Shown here one piece after another: positions 26,900-38,681 of a DNA stretch of 64,000 nucleotides. Source of the DNA: Hydractinia symbiolongicarpus (Eukaryota; Cnidaria; Hydrozoa; Anthoathecata; Hydractiniidae); contig NC_079885.1 of assembly GCF_029227915.1 (NCBI RefSeq), positions 7,566,001 to 7,630,000 on the forward strand, given 5' to 3'. Position 1 is the stretch's first letter. Every line of letters begins with the position of its first letter. Position numbers and translations under genes: made by a program. The notes beneath the pieces were generated by a model. That model made no database searches and was not told the DNA's origin. It saw only the letters and a program-made list of their open reading frames with translations.

Positions 26900-27310
26900 T
26901 GTTTTGCAAAATACATATCTGGGTTTTATTTTACCTAGTTTGACGATAAAATTTACATATTGTTCTTCTAACTGCACAATCACAGGTCTGGTTACCAATT
27001 ATCTCGGTTTTTGCTAAATACATTATGGTTTTCAAATTACAAAAATTACACATCTGGTCTTTATTTTACTTTGTTAAACAACCTAATGACCTAGTTTCCC
27101 TAGTTTTGCATTGCAATCTAGTCTGTAAAATACGCATCTAATCTTTTTTCAATATATTTTATATCAAACACAGGCATTAGGTCTAATACCAGGTCTTCAT
27201 TTTATTTTATTTTATTTCGCAGAACATAATTTTGGTATGCAAGATACTCAATTGGTCTTTGTTTTACTCATTTCCGCAGAAACACATGTTCTGCAAAACA
27301 CACCTGTAGT
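26900..27310. repeat. Decayed tandem repeat
   Basis: Phrases such as GCAAAATACATATCTGG.TTTTATTTTAC recur about every 70-80 bases (near 26905, 27045, 27125, 27190, 27240), strongly diverged. Confidence 0.35.
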
Positions 27311-28538
27311 TAATATTTTCCATTTTAGATCGAGATGGTTGAGTGGTAGGAAAACATTAGTTACAAGAGTCCATTGGTAGGTTCAAAATTTCGCAAAAAA
27401 AAAATAAATAATCCAAGTTCAGCCAGTATACTGCAAAGCAATAACTCTTATCCAAATCAGCCAAAAATACTCAAAAAATACGTTCACACTTCATCTCCAG
27501 GCTTTCTTTGCTTACACTTTGCTCGAATTTAGACTATCGTAGAAATACACACGCTGTTTGTTTCACGAGGGTATTTTACATTAGCTATGCATATCCAGTG
27601 CAGGGATCCTGTGTGCCAATCTCGTTCCCAGAGCTTTTTTTTTTACTTTCTAGATATACATGTTTTGGAATGGAATCTATCCAATCCTGGGAACTGTTTA
27701 AGCAGTAGATTTTGTGCCATGTTGATGGATTCATCGGTGAGCATTTTGTTTCATAATATGACGTCTTTCTCCTGAGGTGAAAAACAAAGTTTCCTCTGGG
27801 TTCTTTTCGATCCTTCCGTGGGACCTTTTTTGCTTATGATTCATACTTCGTCATTTTCCGAACAGTCTACATGTACATTACAATATTTTGGCAATTATTT
27901 CCTCTACCCCTACAGCGTTTGTGTTTTCATCGTCATTGACGTAACATATATACATGAAATTCAAATATATGAAATATATGTTAACGTAATTTTCGACTAT
28001 CGATCATAAATGTTGTCTTTTTAGCCTTTCTGTAATACATTCGCCCAAAAGTTGTGACCCATAGAACTCAAAAAAAAATTTTTTGAAACTCTCGATCATT
28101 TACAATAAAGTGATCCAAGTTCGTTCTTATGACACATTGATTTATGAGTTCGATGACAGATTTTTAGAAACTGTGAAAGAAAATAATTCGCTTTGCATTG
28201 TCCCAAAAAAATCAATATTTATTACAAAATTTGCATCACTTTTCTTAGATATTACATTATTGCACATTAAACTATATTTTAAGGCCTAGGAGGCTAGCTT
28301 TCTAACGATGAATATCATAGTATTATATTAAATTAAAATTATCATATTAAAGAAGGAAATAATAATTAGATTTAATTTTCAATTGCAATAATCACTATCG
28401 TTTGCATTTTCAACTTTCGAAATTTTATGTAATTATTATGCAATCAATCTTACGAATCTTCTCACTCCCCGATATCCCAATTTTACCATCTAACCCTAAG
28501 CCTCCCCCCTTGACATACCTTTATAAAACCTTTTATTA

Positions 28539-28680
28539 CTAGTCGTTAGCCCGTTAAAAAATCCACGGGTTTGCCTGTCCTTTTTATACCGAATTGCCTG
28601 CGTCTCGCTATTTGCGCAGCTAAGCTACCATTTTGAGTGACAGACAGACGGACAGACGTATACGGGTATTATAATAGAGA
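28539..28680 (-). mobile_element. Short Helitron-like element, reverse orientation
   Basis: Reverse complement runs from TCTCTATTATAATACCCG (28680) to a GTGGATTTTTTAAC hairpin remnant and CTAACGACTAG (28539). High similarity to the copies at 25384 and 43537. Confidence 0.6.
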
Positions 28681-28845
28681 CATTGAAGGGGCTGACGACC
28701 CCTTTAAATTTACCCGTCGCAACAGAGTGGATAAAAATATATCGCATTTGATATTCGTGTTTCCGTAGCACGTTTTTTTAACTCAGACGGGAATCCGCGC
28801 AGAGACAGACAAAATAAGGCTATTATTAAAGAGATAACCAAATTC
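28681..28845 (-). repeat. Second-subfamily Helitron-like fragment next to the previous element
   Basis: Reverse complement begins TCTCTTTAATAATAGCC and has TTTTGTCTGTCTCTGCG; the other end is diverged (near 28685). It lies directly beside the element at 28539-28680. Confidence 0.4.
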
Positions 28846-30959
28846 TGGTCCTGGGATTGAGGTTGTAAATCAGCATATCTTCGTGTCATGTTTCAACATT
28901 GCTTTGTATTTGAAAGTAATTAAATAGAAAAAAAGGAAAAAGATAGTTATTTAAATGTTTCACTTTAGATAATCACCTATTTATAAAAGTGCAATTTTAC
29001 TAAAACAATGACGCTGGAGGTAGATGAAAAATAACCACATAAGAACGATGCTAAGAAAGCTGAAAACTTAAAATATTTTCTTTTGTTTTGCTGTTTCTAT
29101 AAGAGGGAAAACGGAGTATCGGGATAATTTTTGTCTCGCCTTAATCTAGATGTTGTCTTCTTTCAATTAAAATACACAGAAGTTATCTTGTCCACTCCGG
29201 GACGGTGTGCTTGTATGGAAAAGGTCTCACCTGAGCCGATATCTTGATTAGCTCAAGCGTGATCCTGCTTTGTTGGGACTGGACGAAATTATCCTGGAAC
29301 AAAAATTTTCCATATAAGGATGAAGTGAATTTTAGTACAATTAATGATGAGGGCAGGATCCTGGTAAACGCCCTGTCCTGGCATTTGCCCCGTCCAGCCT
29401 TTCATTTTAACACTCGCTTAGATATACTGATGGTAAACAAATTATACATTGAATTGAAAATGCCTAAAACAAGTCTGTTTTAAATTTTGACATTTTTTTA
29501 TATTTGCATATAAGGATGTCAAAATTTATCCCAGAGGACAGTGCAAAATGTTTTTAGTTAAGATTGTCCTTCCAACACCTACTCTATTAGGTTTTGAAAA
29601 AACGTCAGGTAAATTTTGTCCTATTATGGCATTGTATTTCGTGCATTTTTGGTGGCCTAATAGCACGAAGAAATGGAATTTGCATAGACGGGGTCTAGGA
29701 TTATTATTGACTATGAAAATTATTGATTTCCGCCCGCGCCAAGCGAGGCGTAATCTTTTTACTCGCTTTATGATAAATAGAGACATGGAGACAACCCAGA
29801 ACTCGAACGCTTTGTTGTCTATTAAACCCCTTAAAAATTGTCATTTGTTAAGGAACCAATAAAAATGCTTTGATTTTGTTTTCAACCAATTTGCGCGGCC
29901 TACTACAAACGATGTAATCCGTAGCTAGCTAAACATCCGCGAACTGACCGAGGTAGAACATTCTTGACCAAAACTTACACTTCAAAAGCACTCCACGGTT
30001 AAATGTAATGAAGGCAAACAAAAAGACTTAAAGCTGTGTGGGAATGCGTGTAGTTAAATCCGAGACATAATTGGTTAGAATTGTTGAATTTTTGATAGCT
30101 AGTCAAGTAGTCTGACTTAATGAGTGATAGCTAGCCAGCTAATCTAGGCTACTTTTGCTAACTGCGATATGAGTTTTATAGCTATATTTCTCAAATAGCA
30201 TAAAGTTAGTAGAAAAAAGATAATTGTTCTGACAATAGGAATTAAAGAAATTTGTAGCTATTAATCAGCTAGACTTTTGATCTCTTGCATCGTAGCAGCC
30301 CTTATCTAATTTTTGATTAACCGAAAACCCGAAATTTAAAAGTGTTCACCAAATAGCAAACCAAAGCCTTTTTGTAGGCTTTGCTACCAAGAACAGAGCT
30401 TTAAAGTTCATTTTCGCTCCAGCGATAAAAAAATTGGATTCTTTCCGAAATCACGTATGCAATGGATAGTCAGGAAAACACTAAACGCCAGATCACGCAA
30501 TTGCGGTACATATACCGTGATTGAAAGAAGAAATTTAAAGCAGGGTCTCTGGTCGGCGCTTCACGTCGACGGACAATGAGTTTAATTTGATCCTTTATAA
30601 TACTTCTAGTTATTTTGAAAGGGATTCATGCGCAAGACATCTTTCAGTCCTAGACCACTTTCACTTTTGGCACACCACGCTCCCTCCTCCACTTGGATTT
30701 GACAATTTTGAGAATCTGTCGAAAGAGTGCGAGAAGCAAAAGTTTGTTGGAACGCGACAGATGTTTTTCGGTATGTCAGGATGGTTTAGAGAGATTTACT
30801 CATGATTGTACAGGAATAACATACAGTCATCCTTATTGTGATAATACAATTCGAACCTAATTCCAGGCAAGTACAGATATATCGACAATTATCTTCGTAC
30901 AACCAAGACAAAATATTTAAATGTAGCTAGATTCGACGATATTTTCGAGAAATTGGTAT

Positions 30960-31925
30960 GTGTAATTTGTAGGAGGTTGGAAAACTACGTTTTTGACAAA
31001 TGGATCCGGTTGGATAATGTCTAGGAATATAGGTATGGATGTAGAAAATAATGTGTTTAAACGTTGAGAAAATCAAGCTGTGTTAAACTACTACAACAGG
31101 TGAAGGCAACAAATAATAAACGTTAAAAACAATGACAACAAATGTTTTATGTACGCAATACTATCACCACTTCATCCACAACCCAAGGACCCAGAAAAAC
31201 CACAATCCCAGCTTTGATGGTAAATAATTCTCAGTAGTTTAAGGGACAGAACAGTTTAAAAGTTAACGTGTTCGAGTACAAAGAAATCTATCTATCCAAT
31301 AAGACTTACAGACCACGAAAAAGCAATCGCCGTTCTACTAATATTCAACGAGAAAATCAGTCATTATTGTTGGATTAGAAACTTTCCAAAGCTATTTATC
31401 ACGGATAAAAAAAACACATTCATTCAAAATTTATATAAAAAAACGCTACATCAATCCATTTTAGTTGGGATCCAGGTATAAAAAACATGTTGAGTCATGT
31501 TCGACAAAAAAAGATGATAACAGTCGACGTGCCGAAGCTCTTTTTAAAGCAAATGTTCGATAACTTTAGTAAGGTCAATGCGATTATCTTTTATGATATA
31601 TGCCGACTTTGAACCCATCACAAATAAAATGAATCCAATCAAGAGGTGGATAGCAAGGGCTTATACACAACAAAGAGTCAACATCACAACCATGCAAATT
31701 CTAAATCCAAGTCGAAGGCATTACAAAGTACCATCCAACAAGTTATCACGGAGAAGATGGTGCAAAGTTCTTCGTCAAAAAAGATATAAAACGATCATCT
31801 GAAACCCATAAAACCAATTGAATGACCAAAGACGATTGAAAAAGATATTGGAATGGCTGTCACATTTGCAAGAAACCATTAGGGGATGGACGAGTTCCTG
31901 TCGTAAAGATAAAGGGTTTTCGTTT
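30960..31925 (+). pseudogene. Broken protein-primed type DNA polymerase B of a Polinton/Maverick-like element, 5' part
   Basis: Three-frame reading shows a series of conserved patches of the PolB proteins common in invertebrate genomes, in the right order but in shifting frames: FLTNGSGW near 30995, VKNNDNKCFMYAI near 31125, LLIFNEKISHYC near 31340, KHVESCST near 31485, FMIYADFEPI near 31590 (start of the exonuclease region) and the zinc-binding CHICKKPLGDGR near 31860. Frameshifts and stops interrupt it throughout, so it is not functional. The sequence then diverges at about 31920, where about 300 bases of unrelated DNA intervene. Confidence 0.72.
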
Positions 31926-32221
31926 GCCGGCAACTAAACTGCTTTCATTCGGCGTCTCATCAAAAATAAAAACATTTTTGAAAACTACAAGTCTTATGGG
32001 TTTTAGTGGTGAAAAAATAATTTTAAAAATTGTTCGGGAAATAAGTTTACTCCCTGGGTACTTTCTTTGTATACATTCGACTATGCGGGCCAAGACCGGG
32101 ATTTACGGGAAATCGCGGGTTTTCACATTAAATAAACACATTAAATATTGACTAGAAGGATTGTCACACGACAAACAACTGTCACAAATGTAACAAACAA
32201 GTAAATAATCCAAGAAAAAAG
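31926..32221. other. Unidentified insertion of about 300 bases inside the PolB relic
   Basis: The PolB zinc motif breaks off just left of this stretch and resumes just right of it, so this DNA does not belong to the polymerase. It holds open reading frames of about 75 codons on both strands with no recognisable motif. Ends are not clear enough to assign an element class. Confidence 0.35.
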
Positions 32222-32258
32222 GAACACCACCACATCACAGAAAAATAAAGAGGTCCGG
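32222..32258 (+). pseudogene. PolB relic, short middle segment left of the Ginger-like insertion
   Basis: Codes for a patch like HHHITEK-RG-P, matching the DHCH...GKYRG segment that normally follows the CHICKKPLG zinc motif. It ends exactly at the target site of the inserted element and resumes at 35463 with AHNNCNLNYK. Confidence 0.6.
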
Positions 32259-32716
32259 CGTCATGGGGAATTAGGAAGCAGGGAATTAAGACTCCAGAGC
32301 CAAAATTCCCTAGTGAATTAGGATTTGCAGTAATTTTTTCCTAGCATTTTAAGACTTAGGCAGTTTAAATTCCCTAGTGATTTAGGAATGCATCGGTGAA
32401 TTAAGACTCCAAAAAAGAAATCATACAAAATTAAAAATAAATTGTATATCTAAATGTTTATACAATATTAGTATTGGGTGTATGTATACATACATACAGG
32501 AGTATAAAAATATAAAATTGTGCTTTAAAAATAATATTAAAAATGGAAACGATACTATTTTAACAAATTCCAAAAATAGTTCCATTGAAAGTTATTTCGC
32601 TCAAGGTACAGTATTTCGTTGTACTTTCGGAAACAGTCGCAATTCATTCTCCATTAAACGTGAAATGAGCTGGCTTCTCATCTGCCGCGCATCGAGCTTC
32701 CATGGATTTCGGCTGC

Positions 32717-32974
32717 TTAAGCAATGGCAAATACACCACAGTTGAAACCGTCTTCTTGCTTTTGAACAGGAAGAAATGACATTGCATGTAGCAACTGTAT
32801 GTGCTCGTTATTAACTGCTCTGAATAGATAATTTGTTTTCTTTTGTGAATTAAGCACTGACTGGAAGCGGCGTATTTTGCCTAAAGCTTTGCATATAAGT
32901 TTTTGGGCAACGTTCATTATGTTTTCGTTAATAGTCAGGTAGCTGAGAGCATAAATAAATGGAAAACTATGCAA
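32717..32974 (-). pseudogene. Ulp1-like (C48) cysteine protease relic of the Ginger-like element
   Basis: The last part reads FLPVQKQEDGFNCGVFAIA, the Gln and nucleophile Cys block of Ulp1-family proteases (Q...DGxNCG). A stop follows immediately where family members continue with a helix; the His and Asp regions upstream are not intact. Proteases of this type occur in several cnidarian DNA transposons. Confidence 0.6.
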
Positions 32975-33815
32975 AACTTCAGGACAATTTCTAACCTACA
33001 TAAAATCAAACTATAGATAAAAATAAACAAAAAAATCTTTACTGGACACAATTAGTTTATTTCATTCGACAAATATCATTCAAATAATAAATAATTCTTA
33101 CAAACTTTTTACACTACTTTAAGACGCCATATTTAACGCATTTCGAATTTTAATATTGAACACATGCATTCCAATGTAAAAATATTTAGGGGGTGTATAC
33201 TTCTCAAAAGTAATTGATTTTAAAATTAAAACCAAAATATGCCGATACGTAAAAATTATTTATTTATTTCAAATAGTTTAAAATTTTAGATAAAAGTCAT
33301 TAAAAAACTGTCTATGTATTTAAAAGAAAAAGGGATCCCCCCGTCCTACCTGTACATTACAAAAAAAAACGTAACTTAAGCGGAAAAAGTAGTCTTTCCG
33401 TGATAACATTGACGTAAATTATGAAAAAAGTTCTGCTTCTTCTGACGAAGGATCCGATTCTTTCTAAATAAAATTAATTTTAGCCATGTAATTATTTCTT
33501 GTCTGTAGGTATAGCAGTGCTTTAGGTTTTTGTACGGCGTAACATTGTAAAGACATGTGACGTCATTAACTAAGCTTTACGGGTGTTTGTTCGTTCTGTG
33601 TAACGAATTACAATTCATTGTTTTTTAACTTTTGCTCTACAACACAAAATCTATTGTTTCATGTGCTTAAAAAATAAAATCGATTATTTTCATTTATTTT
33701 CCTATTGTGTGACGTCATCATTATAAAGTCTCAATAGGCCACAATAAATATAATTTTCAATGCCGGTAACTTTTTTCAACATCACGCGTCCATGGTCGTC
33801 ACGATAAACAGCATT

Positions 33816-34359
33816 TCACATTGTCCTAAAGTTTTCCAGTAAATCGATGCTCTCAGCTACCTGACTATAAGCATCTTTAGATATCAAAATGTTGTTATCT
33901 TCTTCTTTTAAGTAATAAAACTCGAGTAATTCAACAACATTTTTCCAGTAAATTTTGAATACGATGTACCATGAATACTTTTCTTTACAAAGAATAAGCC
34001 AAGCTGATCTCCATTTCTTTTCGCTGATAAGATTTGATATGTCTAAGATAAGTCCGCTATTTTGACCAAATACTTTCGTCAATTTTCTGACACTAACATT
34101 GATCAGATTTTGGTGGTAAGAGTGCTCGAATTCTTCATGCGTCTAAATATAAACACGCGGAAGCAGTTGTATTCCTTTTTGTTTTACGATTTGAAACCCA
34201 GAGGATGTTCGAATTATTAAATAGCATTCCTGTATTGAATTTTTCCACTATTTCATCTAATAATTTATCCCATAGATTAGTTGATTCGGTTGGCTCGTCG
34301 TTTAGAGATGGTTTGCCGCACTCCATCGGTTTAAATAGGTTATTATCACCCAGCATCAT
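33816..34359 (-). pseudogene. Middle coding relics of the Ginger-like element
   Basis: Two minus-strand open stretches (34359-34135 and 34082-33816) of 74 and 88 codons lie between the integrase and protease relics and probably continue the same polyprotein. No motif is recognised. Assigned from position and strand. Confidence 0.35.
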
Positions 34360-34484
34360 TTTTTCTTCAGTTATGCTGACATGGTCATCGTTGGTTCTTT
34401 AATAAAGCTAAGCCATGATCAGTCAAGTTTGTCACCTCGTAAGCCCCCAACCACTTAAATATAAATTTTCCTCCTTTTCTATCA

Positions 34485-34905
34485 TTACGCACCTTCAATA
34501 ACATATGGCCAATCTGTAGGGTTACTATCCAACACTTTTATAAATGAATTTTTAATTGTTTTATTCTGTCTTTCCACAAGACCATTTGCTTGTGGGTGGT
34601 ATGCACTTGAAACACCGTTGACGAACTCTCGAGCTTGGTCATTTATTTGGATATAGAAGCAACCGTGTATGCAAATTGACTCGTACATATGGCCGATTTA
34701 TCTTTAAGTTTGGTTTCGCTTCAGACTGTTTGCTGAAGTAATCTATGCATACAACTAAACAGCAAAACCCATCAACCTCTGGTAAGTTACAGATATCGAT
34801 GCCAATCTGATTCATCACGGTTGTTGGAACAGGTATACTGTGCAGCTCAGTTTTCTTTTGAAATTTCTTTTCAAGTCCAAAAGGTTTATTCGCGTGAAAT
34901 TTCTA
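34485..34905 (-). pseudogene. Integrase core relic of the Ginger-like element
   Basis: Reads TVMNQIGIDIC and LVVCIDYFSK (first catalytic Asp region), then after a break NDQAREFVNGVSSAYHPQ (second Asp region, degraded) and NGLVERQNKTIK (catalytic Glu). This is the rve fold of Gypsy/Ginger integrases. Part of the segment between the first and second Asp is missing and frame shifts occur, so it is inactive. Confidence 0.68.
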
Positions 34906-35462
34906 AAATTGTTCAAACGCGAAGTTATTCCATATAGAGTTTATTTGAATTTAAGGAAGTAATTTTGCTTAAAAAATTTGTTTTGGCAGGTCCATGTGAC
35001 TACATCCATCCATAAATAAAAGTCAACTCAAGAGAGACCATCGTTTTGTACAAAAAAATTACGAAAAGAATATACAAAAAAAATATATATGTAGAAATAT
35101 GTTAGTAAATACGCACCTCTCCTGAAGTTAAAAATATTATTCCGGATAGTCTCTATCTCTAATAAAATCTTCAATTATGAAAAATCGTAATGTTGTTAAG
35201 ATGGCATCATTTTGTTCTGATTTTATACCCACGTGAATTAAATTTAAAAAATAAATTCGGATAAATTGAGTTCGGAGTTCGAATAATCTATTTCAAAATA
35301 AAATTCACTAGTGAAATATGACTTTATTATTACAACGAGTCGTATTTCTGGTAGAGTCCTAATTCCCTAATGGATTCTAATTCACTAGGGCATTAAGACT
35401 CCCCAAATCAAAAATAAGGATTTGGGACTCATGGGTCTTGAAGTCCTAATTCCCCCGTTACA

Positions 35463-35890
35463 CTGGCACATAACAACTGCAATCTCAATTATAAAAATAC
35501 CATACCACAACACTACACACAATAATTTTCTAAAGTTATAAAATTCCATCTATACCAGTAATGTACCACAACCTACAAAGATATGACTCTCACCTATTTA
35601 TAAACTAACTAGGAGAAATAGAGGGAGAAATAGAAGGAAACATAGACTGCACCCAAATGAATAAGTTAAAGTACATCTCGTTGTCAAAAAAAGATACCCG
35701 TCGGCGACAAGGAATACATCGAACTAAGATTTACAGACAGTTTCAAGTTCATGGAAATATCCCTTGAGAAACTATCTAAAACCCCACGGAACACAAAAAA
35801 AGCCTCAAGTCACTATAAAGGTAAGCAGCTGGACTTGATAAGATGGAATGCTGTTTATCCGTACGAATGCATGGATAGCTTCGAGAGTTA
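35463..35890 (+). pseudogene. PolB relic, continuation right of the Ginger-like insertion
   Basis: Resumes the same polymerase: AHNNCNLNYK near 35467, IPVMYHNLQRYDSHLFI near 35555, EIEGNIDC and LKYISLSKK near 35620-35690, ELRFTDSFKFMEISLEKLSK near 35720, and YKGKQLDL with YPYECMDSF near 35815-35880. Frames change between patches. The palm-domain motifs that should follow are absent; the relic ends near 35890. Confidence 0.7.
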
Positions 35891-35979
35891 TAAATTAAAA
35901 TAGTTAAATTAATTAGAGAAATAAATTAATGTATTGAATCTATTTTAATCAATAATGAGGTTTAGATTAAACAACCCCC

Positions 35980-36110
35980 TGGTTTCTAAAAAATCGCGCA
36001 GAGACCAAGGGAACCTTATGTGCACAAATAGACAGAATACGGCTATTATTATAGAGACTGGTCGTTAACCCGTGAAACATGCCACGGAAATTCGCCGTCG
36101 TTATTATTTG
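35980..36110 (-). mobile_element. Junction of two Helitron-like elements, reverse orientation
   Basis: An element beginning (reverse complement) TCTCTATAATAATAGCCG at 36057 touches a second element ending CACGGGTTAACGACCAG at 36058. Both bodies are degraded. Confidence 0.45.
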
Positions 36111-36582
36111 CGTACTGCTATTTCGCGAACCTGGTATGAATTACTCTGCGGTAGTTTATCGAAAGTAATGTTACGCCGCTTTCTCGTAAAATTCATATAT
36201 TTAACAATAATTCGTACGTTTTTATGGCTTGGGTTAAAAAAGAGGCTCCTCTTGTAAACAAATGTAGTGTTTCTTACACTTTTTGTTCAGTTAAAAACAT
36301 AATAAGAACAATTATAAAAACTGTAAATGGTTAAAGATGAAATAAAATTTACGAAATAAATTCTGAATGCATGTTTGAAACAAACAAAAAATTCACTTAC
36401 AAAATCTTCTTAAAATTTATTGTTCTCTTCTTCTTATCATAAAACTTCTTATGTTAATGTCTTTAAAAAGGCGCGAATAATTAAAACTGTCCAATGAAAT
36501 AGACAACGCAATGTTAATTGTCCGTAACCTTGACCCTGCGCGTATTCTTAACAAAAAAACTGCATCGAGGGAATAATAAAAG

Positions 36583-37640
36583 CTAAGGTGTTTTAACAGG
36601 ATTTCAAAATGTTTTCCCATAAATCCTCGGAATCATAGAGGATTTACCACACGGTGTTAATTAGAAGACACGCTATGCCGAACTTGTGTCTATGTCCTCA
36701 CATTGCTACCAGAATGCTATGCTTAAATTTTATTTCAGACAAAAAAAGTAAACCACGAAACATTTCGTTTGCGTCCTGCTAAAAGTTGACTTTTGGGGAT
36801 ATCACACAAGAATAATTTTTTTTATGCAAAGTTGTCAAAAAGACATATTCTACGCATGTACACTTTTCATGTGGAATTAAAAAAGTTCATGTCAATAATG
36901 CCTTGCTTCGGTGCAATAAGCGGAGTTGAGTAATTATTAGTGCGTCTCCTGCTAAAAAACTCAATTTTAAAGAATTCAGGGCGCAATATCACACAAAAAT
37001 ATTTAAAGTAGCCATAACATCAAATTTTTGTATTATGACGTACATATGCGTATTTTTTTTATAAAACTTTTTTTGTTGCAGAATGATTGAACTCGGTTGT
37101 AAATTGGTTTAAGTAACGGCTTTATGAAAATGTTAGTTCATTGTCGACCTAAAACCATGTTTTATCAATTTCGAAGAAGCTCGTTAATATGACAAATATT
37201 TTCCTAAAGGAAGCAATATTATTTAGCCACTATTTGTTATTTCGACAACATACTCTAAAAAGCTCCATAAAATGCATTTTGTGTCCGGTGTTCATCTACG
37301 TTGTATTTTATCTCCACAGTTGAACAAAATTGCACAGTATAAGTTTCAATATGGATTGATATCTGCATGTGTTGTGTGTAAGGTGTTTTAACAGGATTTT
37401 AAGCTGTTTTCTTATAGATCTTTGAAATAATAGAGGATTTCCCACACGGTGTCTATTAGAAGAAACGCTATGCCCAACTTATGTGAATGTTCTCGCATTG
37501 CTAGTGGAATGACAGGTTAATACTTCATTTCAGTCAAAATGACGAAATCAGGCAACATTTCCGTTTGTTTCTTACTAAAACTTGACTTCGTAAAATTTAG
37601 AGTGCAATATCACACAAAACCATTTGAGCCGCATAAACAT
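36583..37640 (+). repeat. Diverged direct duplication, about 800-base spacing
   Basis: 36583-36830 and 37378-37640 share TAAGGTGTTTTAACAGGATTT, TAGAGGATTT.CCACACGGTGT and ATTAGAAGA.ACGCTATGCC. A third partial copy of the tail (GCAATATCACACAAAA) lies near 36985. Confidence 0.55.
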
Positions 37641-38681
37641 TATTATTAACTTATTACATCTTACAGACATATTAGTGTAGCAACAGATGTATCCTGCTCT
37701 TCAAATTTTCGTTGCAAAACCTAAGAAGGTAATATTGTGGTCTAGATAAACCGGGGTTGAATTGATTACACTTGCACGTGCGTTTTGATTGGAGAGAATT
37801 ATGTAAGTCTCGTGCAAAAACGTTTGTTTACGATTGAGCAAGCGAATAATTGAGTTTAGCTTTCCAAGCAAAAATTAAAGTCAAAAAACGAAACAAAACA
37901 AACTTTCAACCTCGAGTCCAGGACCTGTTGGTGTCACCATAAAACATACCCCGCTAAAAGTTGACCTACTCCCCAGTAGTAATTTACTGGGAAATAAGTA
38001 CTCCCCAGTACTTATTTCACAGGATGTTGTGGGTCTGGTTTCTGTTTTTCAGTGGGACCATCAAAATCTATCTATATATATATATATACAAGCTTTTATA
38101 AGAAGCAAGAGTTGTTTAAAGAAATGTCAATACAAAAAGCTTTCAGAATCAAATGATTTTAATTGTTTCTTATAAATGGTTGGTATATATGCAGCTGAAC
38201 TTGGCTTTAGAATAATCATTTGATCATTTCAAGATCATTTGATAATCTATTTTCTCACGATAACTACAACATTACAACGAAAAACTGTAATAAAATGAAT
38301 AGGAAATAAATTTAACAAAATACAAAAATGCACAATCGGTTTTGATTTTAAAAACAAAATGATTATAGCTAACAAATCACAAGAGAAAGAACTTTTCGGA
38401 GCTTGAGATTTTATAAAATCTGGAAATTATCAAGCTTAAAAACTCATAAATGAAATAAATAATAGATTATTAGAGCTTTAAATAATAAAAAAACAAACTT
38501 TTGACCTTGAGCTTAAGAACCTATCGGATAAGGTAAATAATAGTATTTTATTGTAGACAAAATAAACGTTTGAGTTTCAAAAATGTATGAAACAAAGTAA
38601 AAATAACTGGAACTTGACACTCTAGAAAAACATGTTTAAGAGATGATTAAGATTAGAAATCGATAAAACAAAGTATAAAAA

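Larger units (their letters stand above)
23916..30959. other. Gene-free DNA with scattered repeats
   Basis: Helitron-like elements at 25384, 25930, 28539 and 28681 and the decayed repeat at 26900 are the only structures seen. Near 24310-24410 words like ATTAATTTTCGCGC recur, as in TTTCGCG-type MITEs. No coding region supported. Confidence 0.45.
32259..35462 (-). mobile_element. Degenerate Ginger-like DNA transposon, 3.2 kb, with TIRs and a 4-bp target duplication
   Basis: Left end CGTCATGGGGAATTAGGA and right end (reverse complement) TGTAACGGGGGAATTAGGA form imperfect inverted repeats, with further GAATTAGGA/AGACTCC repeats inside both ends. It is flanked by CCGG (32255-32258) and CTGG (35463-35466), consistent with a 4-bp target duplication with one C/T change. 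Removing it rejoins the PolB relic. It carries integrase and Ulp1-like protease remnants on the minus strand. A TGTNR terminus, 4-bp duplication and Gypsy-like integrase fit the Ginger superfamily; class is inference. Confidence 0.68.

Noticed and set aside
29548-29862. Overlapping open frames of 86-104 codons on both strands
   Set aside because: No domain, no splice context, and composition like the surrounding intergenic DNA.
32717-32974. Host SENP/Ulp1 gene
   Set aside because: Only the Gln-Cys block is present, a stop follows at once, and it lies within the TIRs of a transposon.
34485-34905. LTR retrotransposon integrase
   Set aside because: No reverse transcriptase, LTRs or primer-binding site are seen; the copy lies between inverted termini with a 4-bp duplication. 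A degraded retroelement cannot be fully excluded.
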